A program made the position numbers and the translations under genes. The notes under the pieces were generated by a model, which searched no databases, was not told where the DNA came from, and saw nothing but the letters and a program-made list of their open reading frames with translations. Source: an uncultured Paludibaculum sp. (GTDB taxonomy: Bacteria; Acidobacteriota; Terriglobia; Bryobacterales; Bryobacteraceae). From it: a stretch of DNA of 64,000 bases. Location: assembly GCF_963665245.1 (NCBI RefSeq), contig NZ_OY762267.1, forward strand, positions 1,426,001 through 1,490,000, given 5' to 3'. Each line of letters starts with the position of its first letter. The first letter of the stretch is position 1. Shown here piece after piece: positions 50,832 to 60,591 of this stretch.

Positions 50832-51197
50832 ATGCCGAAGCCAGACCGCTACCAAAACCGCATTGAGCTGCTCCAGGGCACGCTCGACCTGCTCATCCTC
50901 CAAACCCTCTGCTGGGGTGCGCAGCACGGCTATGCCATCACCAATGCCATCCGGTCTGGCTCCGGCGACCTCCTCCAGGTCGAAACCGGGTCCCTCTACC
51001 CCGCCCTCCACCGCCTGGAAAAGCGCGGCTGGATCCAATCCGAGTGGCGCCTCACCGAGAACAGCCAGCGCGCCAAGTACTACAGCCTCACCCAGGACGG
51101 ACGAACCCAATTGCTGGCCGAGCGGGACCGCTGGGATCAGTTCTCCAAAGCCATGGCCGGGCTTCTCGATCGCGGAACCGAAAGAGGCCCCGCATGA
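50832..51197 (+). CDS. PadR family regulator coupled to ADOP permease
   Basis: 121 residues: GTLDLLILQTLCWGAQHGYAITNAIR, LLQVETGSLYPALHRLEKRGWIQSEW and NSQRAKYYSLTQDGRTQL. No ribosome site is visible; the DNA before the ATG is occupied by the second operator. It overlaps the ADOP gene as ATGA. It resembles the PadR at 41989-42348 more than the one at 49705. Confidence 0.92.
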   Translation: MPKPDRYQNRIELLQGTLDLLILQTLCWGAQHGYAITNAIRSGSGDLLQVETGSLYPALHRLEKRGWIQSEWRLTENSQRAKYYSLTQDGRTQLLAERDRWDQFSKAMAGLLDRGTERGPA

Positions 51198-53818
51198 GCT
51201 TCTTCCATTGGTTCCTCCAGCGGCGGCGCCGCGAGCAGGAACTGGACGAGGAAATCCAGTTTCACCTCATCCAGGCCGCCCGCGATCGCGGCACAGCCGC
51301 CCCGAACTTCGGCAACGTCGCCCTGGTCAAGGAGGTCACGCGCGATATGTGGGGATGGACGCGACTCGAACGCCTCCAGCAGGACTTGGTCTACGGCTTG
51401 CGCGCCCTCCGTCGCTCGCCGGTCTTCGCACTCACCGCCATCCTGTCCCTGGCCCTCGGCATTGGGGCGAATACCGCCAGTTTCAGCCTCGCCGACGCGC
51501 TCCTGCTGCGGCCCATCGCCGCCCAGAATCCCTCCGAACTCGTGCAGATTACCGGCAGCTCCGAGCAGGACGCCTTCGACGAACTGCCTTATGTCGAGCT
51601 TCAGGAGATCCGCGCCCGCAGCCGAGCCTTCTCCTCGGTAGCGGGCTATCACCTCTTCGGCTTAGGAGTAGCTCGCACGGCTTCCGACATCGCCCAATGG
51701 AAAATGGGTGCCGTGGTCACCGATGGCTTCTTTCAGACCCTGGGTATTCAACCGATTCTCGGCCGAGCCTTCCGCGACGACGAGACGGTTACGCCCGACC
51801 GCGAACCCGTCGTTGTGGTCAGCCACGAATTCTGGCGTACCCAACTCGGTTCGGACCCACATGCGGCGGGTACCACGCTCCGTCTGAACGGCATCCCGTT
51901 CACGATCGTTGGGGTGACGCCGGAGAGCTTCACCGGTATGGATCCCTTCATCCGGCCCGCGCTCTACTTCCCCATCACCATGTCCGGCCGGCTCTCCAAC
52001 CGCTCCGGAGCTGGTGCGCTCCAGGACCGCTCGGCGCGTACCCTCCTTCTCCGCGGCCGCCTCAAACCCGGGGCCACAATCGAGCAGGCCCGGTCCGAAC
52101 TCGACGCGCTCGCCGTGCACCTCGCTCGCGAGTACCCCGACACCAACCGCGGAGTCCGCTATGCCGTCCGAACGGAGTTCCACGCCCGTGTCGAGCAGTT
52201 CCCCCCGCTGGTCGCAGCCATGGCCCTGCTCATGACCCTGTCGTGCCTGGTCCTTCTAGTGGCCTCCGCCAATGTCGCCAACCTATTGCTCGCCCGAGCC
52301 CGAGCCCGTTCGCGGGAGATTGCCATCCGCCTCGCCATCGGTGCCGGCCGCGCCCGCTTGTTCCAACAACTGGTGACCGAGAGTGTCCTTCTCGCACTGC
52401 TGGGCGGACTGGCCGGCCTGCTGCTGGCTCAGGGCGCCATCCGCTATCTGACTTCGATTCAATTGCCTACGGACACGCCCATCGCCATCTCGGCCCAACT
52501 TGACTGGCGAGTCCTGCTCTTCAGCCTCTTCGTCTCAGTCGCCAGCGCCGTGCTGTTCGGCATCGTGCCAGCCTGGCAGTCCACGAAACTGGAGGTCTCT
52601 CCGACCCTGAAGTCCGGCGAGACCGGAGCACCCCAGAAGGCCGGCACCCTGGGGCGCCAGTTCCTGGTGGGTGCCCAGGTTGCCGCCTCGCTCGTTCTGC
52701 TGGTGGCCTTCGGGTCGTTTCTTGACGCCTTCCGACAAATGATGATCACTGACCCGGGCATTCGCACCGACCACCTCATGATGGTCGAGTTCGACCCGTC
52801 CCTCTTGCGCTATTCCACTGCGCAAACGACCGTCTTCTACCGCCGCCTCACCGATGAAGTGCGCCGCTTGCCCGGAGTCCGGTCCGCCGCGCTCAGCCGC
52901 GGTGTCCCCTTCCGCCCGAACTTCTCGGATGAGGGCATCATCCCTGAAGGCATGCCGCTTCCAGCCGGGAAGACCACGTTGCCCTCGGGAGCCAACATGG
53001 TCAGCGAGGATTACTTCCCAACCATCGGCACGGTCATCCTGCGCGGCCGGGCCCTCGACCTGCGCGACACCGCCGATTCCCCGCGCGTCGCCGTCGTCAA
53101 CCAGGAGTTCGCTCGCCGCTATTTCCCCAATCAGGAGCCGCTGGGCAAGCGCTTCCGCCTGGGCCCGAAAGGAGACTTCCTGCAAGTCGTCGGCATCGCG
53201 AAGACGGCCAAATACCTCTCACTCACCGAGACGCCGCAGCCCTATTTCTACATGCCGCTCAGCCAGGCGCCACGCTCGCGACTGACACTGTTCGTCCAGA
53301 CCTACGGCGCCGCCAACGAAATCGCCGGACCGGTTCTGCGTACAGCCCGCAACATCGACCCGAACCAGCCGGTTTTCAACACCCGGCCCATGGAGGTCTT
53401 CTATCAGCTCGGCGTGCTGGGGCCATCGCTGATCGTGGTGCAGATGGTGAGCGTGACGGGCCTCGTTGGACTGGCGCTGGCGCTGGTCGGGCTCTACGGC
53501 CTCATCGCCTACTCCGTGGTCCGCCGCACCCGCGAGATCGGCATTCGAGTCGCCATCGGCGCCAGCCGCACGCGCATCCTGTGGATGATCCTCGGCCAAG
53601 GCCTGCGGATTACCATTGTTGGCGCGGCCGCCGGACTCGCCCTGAGCATCCCCCTCTTCCGTCTGCTCAGTTCGGCTTTGGCCGGACTTGGACCACTCTC
53701 GCCCTGGACCCTGGCCGCCGTCCCCCTCGGGCTGATCATCATCACCACGGCCGCATGTGCCCTGCCGGCCTTCCGCGCCTCGGCCATCGATCCGCTCAAC
53801 GCGCTGCGCAACGAATAG
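51194..53818 (+). CDS. ADOP-type ABC transporter permease (second copy)
   Basis: 874 residues from ATG 51194 (ATGA overlap with PadR). The N-terminal prefix is shorter (QELDEEIQFHLIQAARDRG), then MacB/FtsX unit 1 (LTAILSLALGIGANTASFSLADALLLRPI ... VTRDMWGWTRLERLQQDLVYGLRALRRSPVFAL upstream) and unit 2, ending in LIAYSVVRRTREIGIRVAIGASRTRILWM and FRASAIDPLNALRNE. It is paralogous to the gene at 39317-41992 but divergent in detail. A partner ATPase is not encoded with it; the one at 48865 is possible but belongs to another permease. Confidence 0.93.
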   Translation: MSFFHWFLQRRRREQELDEEIQFHLIQAARDRGTAAPNFGNVALVKEVTRDMWGWTRLERLQQDLVYGLRALRRSPVFALTAILSLALGIGANTASFSLADALLLRPIAAQNPSELVQITGSSEQDAFDELPYVELQEIRARSRAFSSVAGYHLFGLGVARTASDIAQWKMGAVVTDGFFQTLGIQPILGRAFRDDETVTPDREPVVVVSHEFWRTQLGSDPHAAGTTLRLNGIPFTIVGVTPESFTGMDPFIRPALYFPITMSGRLSNRSGAGALQDRSARTLLLRGRLKPGATIEQARSELDALAVHLAREYPDTNRGVRYAVRTEFHARVEQFPPLVAAMALLMTLSCLVLLVASANVANLLLARARARSREIAIRLAIGAGRARLFQQLVTESVLLALLGGLAGLLLAQGAIRYLTSIQLPTDTPIAISAQLDWRVLLFSLFVSVASAVLFGIVPAWQSTKLEVSPTLKSGETGAPQKAGTLGRQFLVGAQVAASLVLLVAFGSFLDAFRQMMITDPGIRTDHLMMVEFDPSLLRYSTAQTTVFYRRLTDEVRRLPGVRSAALSRGVPFRPNFSDEGIIPEGMPLPAGKTTLPSGANMVSEDYFPTIGTVILRGRALDLRDTADSPRVAVVNQEFARRYFPNQEPLGKRFRLGPKGDFLQVVGIAKTAKYLSLTETPQPYFYMPLSQAPRSRLTLFVQTYGAANEIAGPVLRTARNIDPNQPVFNTRPMEVFYQLGVLGPSLIVVQMVSVTGLVGLALALVGLYGLIAYSVVRRTREIGIRVAIGASRTRILWMILGQGLRITIVGAAAGLALSIPLFRLLSSALAGLGPLSPWTLAAVPLGLIIITTAACALPAFRASAIDPLNALRNE

Positions 53819-53876
53819 CCGTACACCTGCCCAGGGGGTCTGCATCTCATTGGATTGTTGGGCTTTATTGCGAGTT

Positions 53877-53894
53877 CACCACTCATCGGTGGTG
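53877..53894 (+). terminator. hairpin after the ADOP gene
   Basis: CACCAC (53877-53882) pairs with GTGGTG (53889-53894) around a 6-base loop, followed by a T-rich tail (TTATTC). It lies 59 bases after the ADOP stop. The stem is short, so termination may be partial. Confidence 0.5.
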
Positions 53895-53934
53895 TTATTC
53901 GATTCTGTCCCGCAAATACTTGTATAAAAAAGAC

Positions 53935-53963
53935 TTGACAGCACGCCGCGAACGCGCGATAAC
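53935..53963 (+). promoter_or_regulatory. sigma70-like promoter of the 2-oxoacid oxidoreductase operon
   Basis: A perfect TTGACA at 53935-53940 and GATAAC at 53958-53963 are separated by 17 bases. The predicted start near 53970 leaves a 19-base leader to ATG 53989. This is the best housekeeping-type promoter in the window. Confidence 0.75.
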
Positions 53964-53988
53964 GGACTTGGGACTACGCGTTTAGGTT

Positions 53989-55353
53989 ATGCAGGTATTA
54001 AAATCACAAATCCAAACTGAGCCAGAGACCAAGTCGTCCTGGCTGGACGAATACCTACAGAAACGAACCACCGCGGCCGAAGCCATGCGCGAGATCCGGT
54101 CCCGCGACCGCGTCTACGTCCACGCCAGCTGTTCCACACCGGAAGATCTGATCCACGCCCTCATCGACCGCGCTCCCGAGCTGGAAGACGTCGAGATCAT
54201 CCACATGAAGACGCTCGGCTGCGCGGACTACTCCCACCCGCAGTACGAAGCCGCCTTCCGCACCGTCGCCATGTTCATCGGCGACAACGTCCGGGATGCG
54301 ATCTGCGACGGCCGCGCCGACTATCTGCCCATCTTCCTGCACGAGATCGAGGGACTGTTTGAGTCCGGCGAACGCCCGCTGGACTTCTGCCTGCTTCAGC
54401 TCTCGCCGCCCGACAAGTACGGATACATGAGCTTTGGCACTGGCGTCGACTGCTCTCTCACTGCCGCCCGCCACGCCCGCCGTGTGATCGCGGAAGTGAA
54501 CCCGAACATGCCGCGCACGCTGGGCCAGACGTTCATCCACGTCTCGGAAGTCGACCGCATCGTCGAAGTGAATCATCCGTTGCCGGAGCTCCACATGGAG
54601 CCCGCGGACGAGATCCAGCTTCGCATCGCCGAGAATGTCGCCTCGCTGATCCCCAACGGCGCCACGCTGCAACTCGGCATCGGCGCCGTGCCCGACGCGG
54701 TGCTCACTCGTTTGGTGGATCACCGCGACCTGGGCCTGCATACCGAGATGTTCTCGGACGGCGTGATCCCGCTCATCGAAAAGGGTGTCATGAACGGCGC
54801 CGCCAAGTCGCTGCACCCCGGCAAGCTGGTGGCCGGCTTTGTGCTGGGCACGCGCCGCCTGTTCGACTTCATCGACGACAACCCGCTGTTTGAGTTCCAT
54901 CCCATCAAGTACGTCAACGACCCGTTCATCATCAGCCAGAACCGCAAAATGGTGGCCATCAACTCAGCCATCCAGGTCGACATCACGGGTCAGGTCTGCT
55001 CGGATTCCTTCGGTCCGAAGCCCTATAGCGGCTTTGGAGGCCAGTTGGATTTCATCCGCGGGGCGGCCCACAGTGAGGGCGGACGGCCCATCATCGCCCT
55101 GCCCGCGACGGCCCGCCGCGGCACGGTGTCGCGCATCGCGCCGATGCTCGATCCCGGCGCCGGGGTAGTCACCACTCGCGCCGATGTCCACTACGTCGTG
55201 ACGGAGTTCGGGGTCGCTTATCTGCACGGCAAGACTCTGCGCGAGCGCGCCGAGGAACTCATCCGTGTTGCGCACCCATCGTTTCGCGACATGCTGACGG
55301 AGTACGCTTATCAGGCCCGTTACATGCGGCCCAAGTTGGTCCCTGTTCTCTGA
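53989..55353 (+). CDS. acetyl-CoA hydrolase/transferase family protein (CoA-transferase)
   Basis: 454 residues. The fold of 4-hydroxybutyrate/butyryl CoA-transferases is clear: GATLQLGIGAVPDAVL, the catalytic Glu in HTEMFSDG (E253), and GFGGQLDFIRGAAHSEGG with LPATARRGTVSRI in the C-terminal half. These enzymes move CoA between an acyl-CoA (often acetyl-CoA) and a carboxylic acid. Its place at the head of an operon with 2-oxoacid oxidoreductase and BCAT suggests that branched-chain acids (isobutyrate, isovalerate, 2-methylbutyrate) are its substrates, which is inference. It is followed 12 bases on by the ferredoxin gene. Confidence 0.9.
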   Translation: MQVLKSQIQTEPETKSSWLDEYLQKRTTAAEAMREIRSRDRVYVHASCSTPEDLIHALIDRAPELEDVEIIHMKTLGCADYSHPQYEAAFRTVAMFIGDNVRDAICDGRADYLPIFLHEIEGLFESGERPLDFCLLQLSPPDKYGYMSFGTGVDCSLTAARHARRVIAEVNPNMPRTLGQTFIHVSEVDRIVEVNHPLPELHMEPADEIQLRIAENVASLIPNGATLQLGIGAVPDAVLTRLVDHRDLGLHTEMFSDGVIPLIEKGVMNGAAKSLHPGKLVAGFVLGTRRLFDFIDDNPLFEFHPIKYVNDPFIISQNRKMVAINSAIQVDITGQVCSDSFGPKPYSGFGGQLDFIRGAAHSEGGRPIIALPATARRGTVSRIAPMLDPGAGVVTTRADVHYVVTEFGVAYLHGKTLRERAEELIRVAHPSFRDMLTEYAYQARYMRPKLVPVL

Positions 55354-55365
55354 GGAGTATGAGTC

Positions 55366-55614
55366 ATGTCTGCCTGCACGATTGAAGAAGCCGTCGACAT
55401 CAAAGGCTATGTCGAGATCGACCCCGAGGAGTGCAAGGGCTGCGGCCTATGCGTCGCGGCCTGCGTGCAGAAAGTGCTGAGCCTGTCGCCGCGGCTCAAC
55501 CGCTACGGCTACCACCCGGCCACCAACGAGGAGAAGCCGTGCAACGGCTGCGGGCTGTGCTTCTACGCCTGCCCCGAGCCTGGTGCCATCCACGTCTTCA
55601 AAGCGGTCGACTAG
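55366..55614 (+). CDS. 2 x [4Fe-4S] ferredoxin-like subunit of 2-oxoacid oxidoreductase
   Basis: 82 residues with two complete cluster motifs, [11 protein letters not shown] and [11 protein letters not shown], each followed by a distal Cys or Pro. It matches the delta subunit of the POR/VOR/KOR family and delivers electrons from the TPP subunit to ferredoxin. It lies 12 bases after the CoA-transferase stop and 15 bases before the alpha subunit, so all are co-transcribed. Confidence 0.92.
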   Translation: MSACTIEEAVDIKGYVEIDPEECKGCGLCVAACVQKVLSLSPRLNRYGYHPATNEEKPCNGCGLCFYACPEPGAIHVFKAVD

Positions 55615-55629
55615 TCGTCAGGAGCCCCC

Positions 55630-56673
55630 ATGCCGAAGCAACTCATCAAAGGCAACGAAGCCCTGGTCAAGGGCGCCGTGCTGGCTGGCTGCCGCGCGTT
55701 CTACGGTTACCCCATTACACCCGCCAACGAGATCGCGGAATCCGCCGCGGTCTATATCCCGCAAGCCGGCGGCGTCTTCCTCCAGGCGGAAAGTGAAGTC
55801 GCCGCCATCAACATGGTCTATGGTGGAGCCTCGGCCGGCGTCCGCACCATGACCGCTTCCTCCGGACCCGGCATGAGCCTGATGTGCGAAGGCATCAGCT
55901 ACATCGCCGGAGCCGAGCTGCCCTGCGTCATCGCCAACATCATGCGCGGCGGCCCGGGCCTGGGCAACATCGCGCCCGAGCAGTCCGACTATTTCCAGGC
56001 GGTGAAGGGCGGCGGCCACGGCTGCTATCACGCTCTGGTCCTGGCGCCCGCCTCCGCCCAGGAGATGTGCGACCTCACCTTCCTCGGCTTCGACCTGGCC
56101 GACAAGTACCGCAACCCGGTAATCCTCCTGGCCGACGGCTGCCTGGGTCAGATGATGGAGCCGGTGGAGTTCCCCACCACACCGCGCGCGCCGCGCACGC
56201 CCGATTGGGCCGTGGACGGCACCGCCGCCACGCGACCTAACTTGATCTCGTCCATCTACCTGCAGCCGGACGATCTCGAGAAGCACATCCTCAAGCTCGA
56301 AGCGAAGTACAAACGCGCCCAAATCGAGGAGACGCGCTGGGAGAACTACCGCACGGACGATGCGGAACTCGTCTTCGTCGGCTACGGCATCGTGGCCCGC
56401 ATCCTCAAATCAGTGGTCGAGAAGCTGCGTTCCCAGGGTGTCAAAGCCGGCCTGCTGCGCCCCATCACGCTCTATCCGTTCCCGACCCAGGAACTGCGCC
56501 GTCTCGCCGATCAGGCCCAGCAATTCTTCGTAGTCGAAATGAGCACGGGCCAGATGGTGGAAGACGTACGGCTGGCCATCGAAGGCCGCCGCCCCGTGGA
56601 GTTCTATGGCCGCTGCGGCGGCAACATTCCCACGGCCGAGGAAATTGTCGCGGAGGTGTTCGCCCATGTCTGA
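55630..56673 (+). CDS. vorB: 2-oxoacid:ferredoxin oxidoreductase alpha subunit (VOR/KOR type)
   Basis: 347 residues. The pyrimidine-binding domain shows [14 protein letters not shown] and [30 protein letters not shown], the family hallmark. The following region ([32 protein letters not shown]) and C-terminal domain II ([28 protein letters not shown]) complete the usual length. AGGAG precedes the ATG. It overlaps the TPP-gamma fusion by 8 bases. Specificity for branched-chain 2-oxoacids rather than 2-oxoglutarate is inferred from the ilvE neighbour. Confidence 0.92.
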   Translation: MPKQLIKGNEALVKGAVLAGCRAFYGYPITPANEIAESAAVYIPQAGGVFLQAESEVAAINMVYGGASAGVRTMTASSGPGMSLMCEGISYIAGAELPCVIANIMRGGPGLGNIAPEQSDYFQAVKGGGHGCYHALVLAPASAQEMCDLTFLGFDLADKYRNPVILLADGCLGQMMEPVEFPTTPRAPRTPDWAVDGTAATRPNLISSIYLQPDDLEKHILKLEAKYKRAQIEETRWENYRTDDAELVFVGYGIVARILKSVVEKLRSQGVKAGLLRPITLYPFPTQELRRLADQAQQFFVVEMSTGQMVEDVRLAIEGRRPVEFYGRCGGNIPTAEEIVAEVFAHV

Positions 56674-58102
56674 ACTGAAGTGCATCCACGGGAAGGCCGA
56701 CTGCTTCTACGAGCACTACGAGCGCAAGGGCGAACTGCAGCATCAGACGCACTACTGCCCCGGCTGCGGCCACGGCATCGCGCACAAGCTGCTGGCCGAA
56801 TCCATCGACGAGCTCGGCATCCGCGACCGCGTCATTCTGGTCTCACCGGTCGGCTGCTCCGTATTCCTCTACTACTACTTCGACGTCGGCAACGTGCAGG
56901 TCGCCCACGGCCGTGCACCGGCGGTCGCCACCGCGCTGAAACGCGCGCACCCGGAAGCGATCGTCATCTCCTATCAGGGCGACGGCGACCTTGCCGCCAT
57001 CGGCAGCGCGGAGATCCTGCATGCCGCCAATCGCGGCGAGAACTACACGTCCATCTTCATCAACAACGCGATCTACGGCATGACCGGAGGCCAGATGGCG
57101 CCCACCACGCTGATGGGCGACCGCACCACCACGACTCCGTTCGGCCGCAACGTCTTCAACGACGGCTACCCGCTGCACGTCTCCGAAATCATCGCCACCC
57201 TGGAAGCGCCCGCTTACGTCGAGCGCGCCGCTCTCGGCAACACCAAGCAGATTCTCCAGGCCAAGAAAGCCATCAAAAAGGCGCTGGAAACTCAGATGAA
57301 GGGCCTGGGGTTCTCCATGGTCGAGATCCTCTCCCCCTGCCCCACCATCTGGAAGATGGATCCCGTGGACGCACAGAAGCACGTGCGCGAAGGTCTCGCC
57401 GCCGTCTATCCGCTGGGCGCCAAGCGCGACCGCACCAAGGAAGCCGAGCCCCGGCCCGCCCCCGTGCCAGCGCCGGCCCTGGAAGAGCTGCCGCGCATCC
57501 TCAAGCTCGACAAAGGCTCCGACATAGCGGCGCCTGCACACCACGAAGCCGTCGATTTCCGCGTAAAAGTCGCGGGTTTCGGCGGACAGGGGGTCCTGCT
57601 TCTGGGCCAACTGCTGGCCGAGGCCGGCATGGACTACGGCCTGGAAGTCTCCTGGCTGCCCAGCTATGGGCCCGAGATGCGTTCAGGCACTTCGAACTGT
57701 CACGTCCGCCTATCCAACAAGCCGGTCGACTCGCCCTTCGTCTCACGGCCCAACGTGCTGATCGCGTTGAACGAGCCCTCGCTCCGCAAATTCCTTTCCA
57801 GTGTGGAATCCGGAGGATTGGTCCTCTACAACGGCACTTCGATCCCCGACGATTGCATGCGAGCTGATCTGCGGATGCACGCCATTCCGTTCTTCGCCGT
57901 GGCCGACGAACTCGGCAGCACCAAGGTCGGCAATATCGTCGTCCTGGGCGCTCTGCTCTCCGCCACCGGCGTGCTTCCGCTGGATGTGGTCGACCATGCC
58001 CTGCCCCGCGTGGTGAAGGCCGAAAAGTGGATCGAAATCGATCGCCAGGCCCTGCGCCGCGGCGCTTCCCTGTTGTGTCCCGAGGTACCTGTCCATGTTT
58101 GA
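56666..58102 (+). CDS. 2-oxoacid:ferredoxin oxidoreductase beta (TPP) and gamma subunits fused
   Basis: 478 residues from ATG 56666. The N-terminal TPP-binding half carries [11 protein letters not shown], the TPP/Mg motif [19 protein letters not shown] and [16 protein letters not shown] Pro/Ala-rich linker (about 255-285) joins a complete gamma subunit ([22 protein letters not shown] ... [13 protein letters not shown]). In most bacteria beta and gamma are separate, so this is a gene fusion. It overlaps the genes on both sides by 8 bases. With alpha and the ferredoxin the complex should oxidise 2-oxoacids to acyl-CoA and CO2, or run in reverse with reduced ferredoxin. Confidence 0.9.
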   Translation: MSELKCIHGKADCFYEHYERKGELQHQTHYCPGCGHGIAHKLLAESIDELGIRDRVILVSPVGCSVFLYYYFDVGNVQVAHGRAPAVATALKRAHPEAIVISYQGDGDLAAIGSAEILHAANRGENYTSIFINNAIYGMTGGQMAPTTLMGDRTTTTPFGRNVFNDGYPLHVSEIIATLEAPAYVERAALGNTKQILQAKKAIKKALETQMKGLGFSMVEILSPCPTIWKMDPVDAQKHVREGLAAVYPLGAKRDRTKEAEPRPAPVPAPALEELPRILKLDKGSDIAAPAHHEAVDFRVKVAGFGGQGVLLLGQLLAEAGMDYGLEVSWLPSYGPEMRSGTSNCHVRLSNKPVDSPFVSRPNVLIALNEPSLRKFLSSVESGGLVLYNGTSIPDDCMRADLRMHAIPFFAVADELGSTKVGNIVVLGALLSATGVLPLDVVDHALPRVVKAEKWIEIDRQALRRGASLLCPEVPVHV

Positions 58103-59036
58103 CAACCAAGACGTCCTCATCTATTTCAATAATCAGTTCGTCCCGCTGCGCGATGCCAATGTGAACATCCTCACCCACAGCCTGCACTACGGCACCGGCG
58201 TGTTTGAGGGGATTCGTGGCTATTGGGTTCCAGAGGACGAGGAACTCTTCCTGGTCCGCTGCGAAGACCACTATCACCGTTGGAAGTCGAACTGCCGCAT
58301 CCTGGAGATCGATCCGCCCAAGAGCGCCGAGGAGCTCACCGAGATCACGGCCGAACTCGTCCGTCTGAATCACTTCCAGACCGACATCTACGTCCGCCCG
58401 CTTTCTTACATGTCGTCGGCTCGCGTAGGCGTGAAACCGGACGGACGCCACAGCTTCGCCATCGCCGCCATTCCCTTCGGCGTGTACATCGACAGCGCGA
58501 AGGGCATCCATGCCGGCGTTGCCTCGTGGCGCCGCATCGAAGACCAGGCGATACCCGCCCGCGCCAAGATCTGCGGAGCCTATGTGAACAGCGTGCTGGC
58601 CACCACCGAGGCCCACTACCACGGCTACGACGAGGCGATCCTGCTGAACGAGAACGGCCACGTCGCCGAAGGCTCCACCTGCAACGTGTTCATGGTGCGC
58701 CACGGCAAGCTCATCACGCCGCCACCTTCCGACAACATCCTGGAGGGCCTTGTGCGCGACTGCGTCATCACACTGGCCCGCCGCGAAATGCACATGGAAG
58801 TGATCGAACGCTCCATCGATCGCACCGAACTCTACGTCTGCGACGAGCTCTTCTTCACCGGTACCGCCGTGGAAGTGGCGCCGGTCACCATGGTGGATCA
58901 CCGGACCGTAGGCTGCGGCAACATCGGCTTCGTCACCGGTCACATCCGCGAACTGTACGCTCAAGCGACGCGCGGCCGCATCGCCGATTACCACGCCTGG
59001 CTGCACCCGGCCTATCAGCCGGCGATGGCCGTCTAG
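58095..59036 (+). CDS. ilvE: branched-chain amino acid aminotransferase (class IV)
   Basis: 313 residues. Class IV signatures are clear: HYGTGVFEGIRGY, the PLP Lys K158 in ARAKICGAYVNSVLA, and GYDEAILLNENGHVAEGSTCNVF with the conserved Glu. It converts valine, leucine or isoleucine to their 2-oxoacids or the reverse. It is the last gene of the operon and overlaps the fusion gene by 8 bases; a strong hairpin follows 30 bases later. Confidence 0.92.
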   Translation: MFDNQDVLIYFNNQFVPLRDANVNILTHSLHYGTGVFEGIRGYWVPEDEELFLVRCEDHYHRWKSNCRILEIDPPKSAEELTEITAELVRLNHFQTDIYVRPLSYMSSARVGVKPDGRHSFAIAAIPFGVYIDSAKGIHAGVASWRRIEDQAIPARAKICGAYVNSVLATTEAHYHGYDEAILLNENGHVAEGSTCNVFMVRHGKLITPPPSDNILEGLVRDCVITLARREMHMEVIERSIDRTELYVCDELFFTGTAVEVAPVTMVDHRTVGCGNIGFVTGHIRELYAQATRGRIADYHAWLHPAYQPAMAV

Positions 59037-59065
59037 CATTCTCCCTCCCTCCTGTCAGGGGTCCA

Positions 59066-59101
59066 ACGAACGGCGGGATTTGACACTGCCCCGCCGTTCG
59101 T
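59066..59101 (+). terminator. 12-base perfect-stem hairpin after ilvE
   Basis: ACGAACGGCGGG (59066-59077) pairs fully with CCCGCCGTTCGT (59090-59101) around a 12-base loop, 30 bases after the ilvE stop. It lacks a U-tract, so it may act with Rho or as an mRNA-protecting 3' stem. Confidence 0.6.
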
Positions 59102-59143
59102 CACAGGGGGCGCCGGTGATACACTCATCGCCAGTTCCCCAGC

Positions 59144-60502
59144 ATGCTTTCACGCCGCCAGTTCGTCGCCTCAGCCGCCGCTTTTCAACGCCCCCGCCGC
59201 CCCAACATCCTTTTCGTCCTGCCCGACCAGTTGCGGGCGCAGGCCCTGGGCTGCATGGGCAACCCCGTGGTACAGACTCCAAACATCGACCGGCTCGCCG
59301 GCGAAGGCGTCACTTTCCGCAACACCATCGCCAACACACCAGTCTGCTGCCCGGCCCGCGCCATCTTCCTCACTGGCCAGTACTGCCACAAGAACGGCAT
59401 GGTCGCCAACGACCTGCGCCTGCGGGAATCCTCCATCACTCTGCCCAGCCTGCTGAAACAAAGCGGCTACCGCACCGGCTTCATTGGTAAATGGCACGTC
59501 GACGGCGGACCTCGCCTCCCCGGCTTCATCCCACCCGGACCCCGCCGCCACGGCTACGACTTCTGGGCGGCCAACGAGTGCTCGCATCAGCACTTCAAGA
59601 ACACCTACTTCCGCGACACGCCGGAGCCGCTACCCGTCCGCGGCTTCGAACCCGAAGGCTGGACGGACCTCGCCCTCGAGTTCCTCGAGACCACCAAGCG
59701 CGACACCCGCCCCTTCTTCCTCTCCGTCTTCATGGGCCCGCCGCACGATCCTTACGGAGCGCCGGACGCCTACATGCGCCGCTATGAGAACGTACCGAAG
59801 CCGCTCAACGCCTATTACGCCGCCATCACGGCCATTGACGATCAGGTCGGCCGCCTCACCCGCTCGTTGGATGAGCTGGGTCTGGCCGAAGACACCATCG
59901 TCCTGTTCTCGTCCGACCACGGAGACATGCTCGGCACTCACGACGCGATTCTCAAGCGCAAGCCCTGGGAAGAGTCGATCCGCGTACCCGGCATCCTCCG
60001 CTACCCGCGCCGCATCAAGCCCGGCCGCGTCGAGCAGTCGCTACTTTCGCACGTCGACTATGCACCGACTCTGCTGAGCCTCTGCGGACTCCCCGTCCCC
60101 AAGGCCATGCAAGGTACGGACCTCTCCGGTCTCGTCACCGGAGACAACCGCCGCGCGCCGGATTCGGCCTTCCTCCAGATCTTCGGTCCCTACGCGGGCG
60201 ACCGCACGCCAGCGGGCTGGCGCGGCCTCCGCACCGGCCGCTACAAGTACGCGCGATTCGAGGACAAGCCTTGGGTCCTTTACGATCTCAAGGACGATCC
60301 CAATGAAGAGCACAACCTCGCGGCCGACCCCGCGGCCGCCAAGCTCCGCCGGCAACTGGAAACGCAACTCGAGGCGTGGATGCGCCGCACCGGCGACTCG
60401 TGGAAGTACAACTGGACCGCACCCGTCGAAGACGCGGGCCGGCTCTACAAGGACAAGGTGTACTACAGCGTGGACGAGTATCTGCGAGAGCACCCGGAGT
60501 GA
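59144..60502 (+). CDS. sulfatase (formylglycine type)
   Basis: 452 residues. The N-terminus SRRQFVASAAA suggests a Tat-like export signal. The alkaline-phosphatase-like fold starts with NILFVLPDQLR. The FGly motif C-x-P-x-R is CCPAR with C68 as the modified residue, in NTPVCCPARAIFLTGQY. Later metal/active site residues include FSSDHGDMLGTHD and KRKPWEESIRVP. Formylglycine formation requires an FGE enzyme elsewhere in the genome. Substrates are sulfated glycans or other sulfate esters. It ends within the heptad repeat region. Confidence 0.92.
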   Translation: MLSRRQFVASAAAFQRPRRPNILFVLPDQLRAQALGCMGNPVVQTPNIDRLAGEGVTFRNTIANTPVCCPARAIFLTGQYCHKNGMVANDLRLRESSITLPSLLKQSGYRTGFIGKWHVDGGPRLPGFIPPGPRRHGYDFWAANECSHQHFKNTYFRDTPEPLPVRGFEPEGWTDLALEFLETTKRDTRPFFLSVFMGPPHDPYGAPDAYMRRYENVPKPLNAYYAAITAIDDQVGRLTRSLDELGLAEDTIVLFSSDHGDMLGTHDAILKRKPWEESIRVPGILRYPRRIKPGRVEQSLLSHVDYAPTLLSLCGLPVPKAMQGTDLSGLVTGDNRRAPDSAFLQIFGPYAGDRTPAGWRGLRTGRYKYARFEDKPWVLYDLKDDPNEEHNLAADPAAAKLRRQLETQLEAWMRRTGDSWKYNWTAPVEDAGRLYKDKVYYSVDEYLREHPE

Positions 60503-60552
60503 GCTGCCAGCCGTCAGCTTGCGCATTGCCCGCGCCAGCCCCGGATCAAAAA

Positions 60553-60591
60553 GCTGAAGGCTGAGAGCTGACGGCTGATGGCTGACAGCTC
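60553..60591. repeat. heptad tandem repeat (GCTGANN)x5, inverted copy at the sulfatase end
   Basis: Five consecutive 7-base units of the form GCTGANN run from 60553 to 60587, ending in GCTC. An inverted relative (GAGCTGCCAGCCGTCAGCT at 60501-60519) overlaps the sulfatase stop, and the two can pair into a long hairpin between two convergent genes. The TPR gene's stop lies inside the right end. Confidence 0.75.

Noticed and set aside
57501..59039. 512-codon minus-strand frame opposite ilvE and the oxidoreductase fusion
   Set aside because: Overlaps two certain genes and shows no family features.
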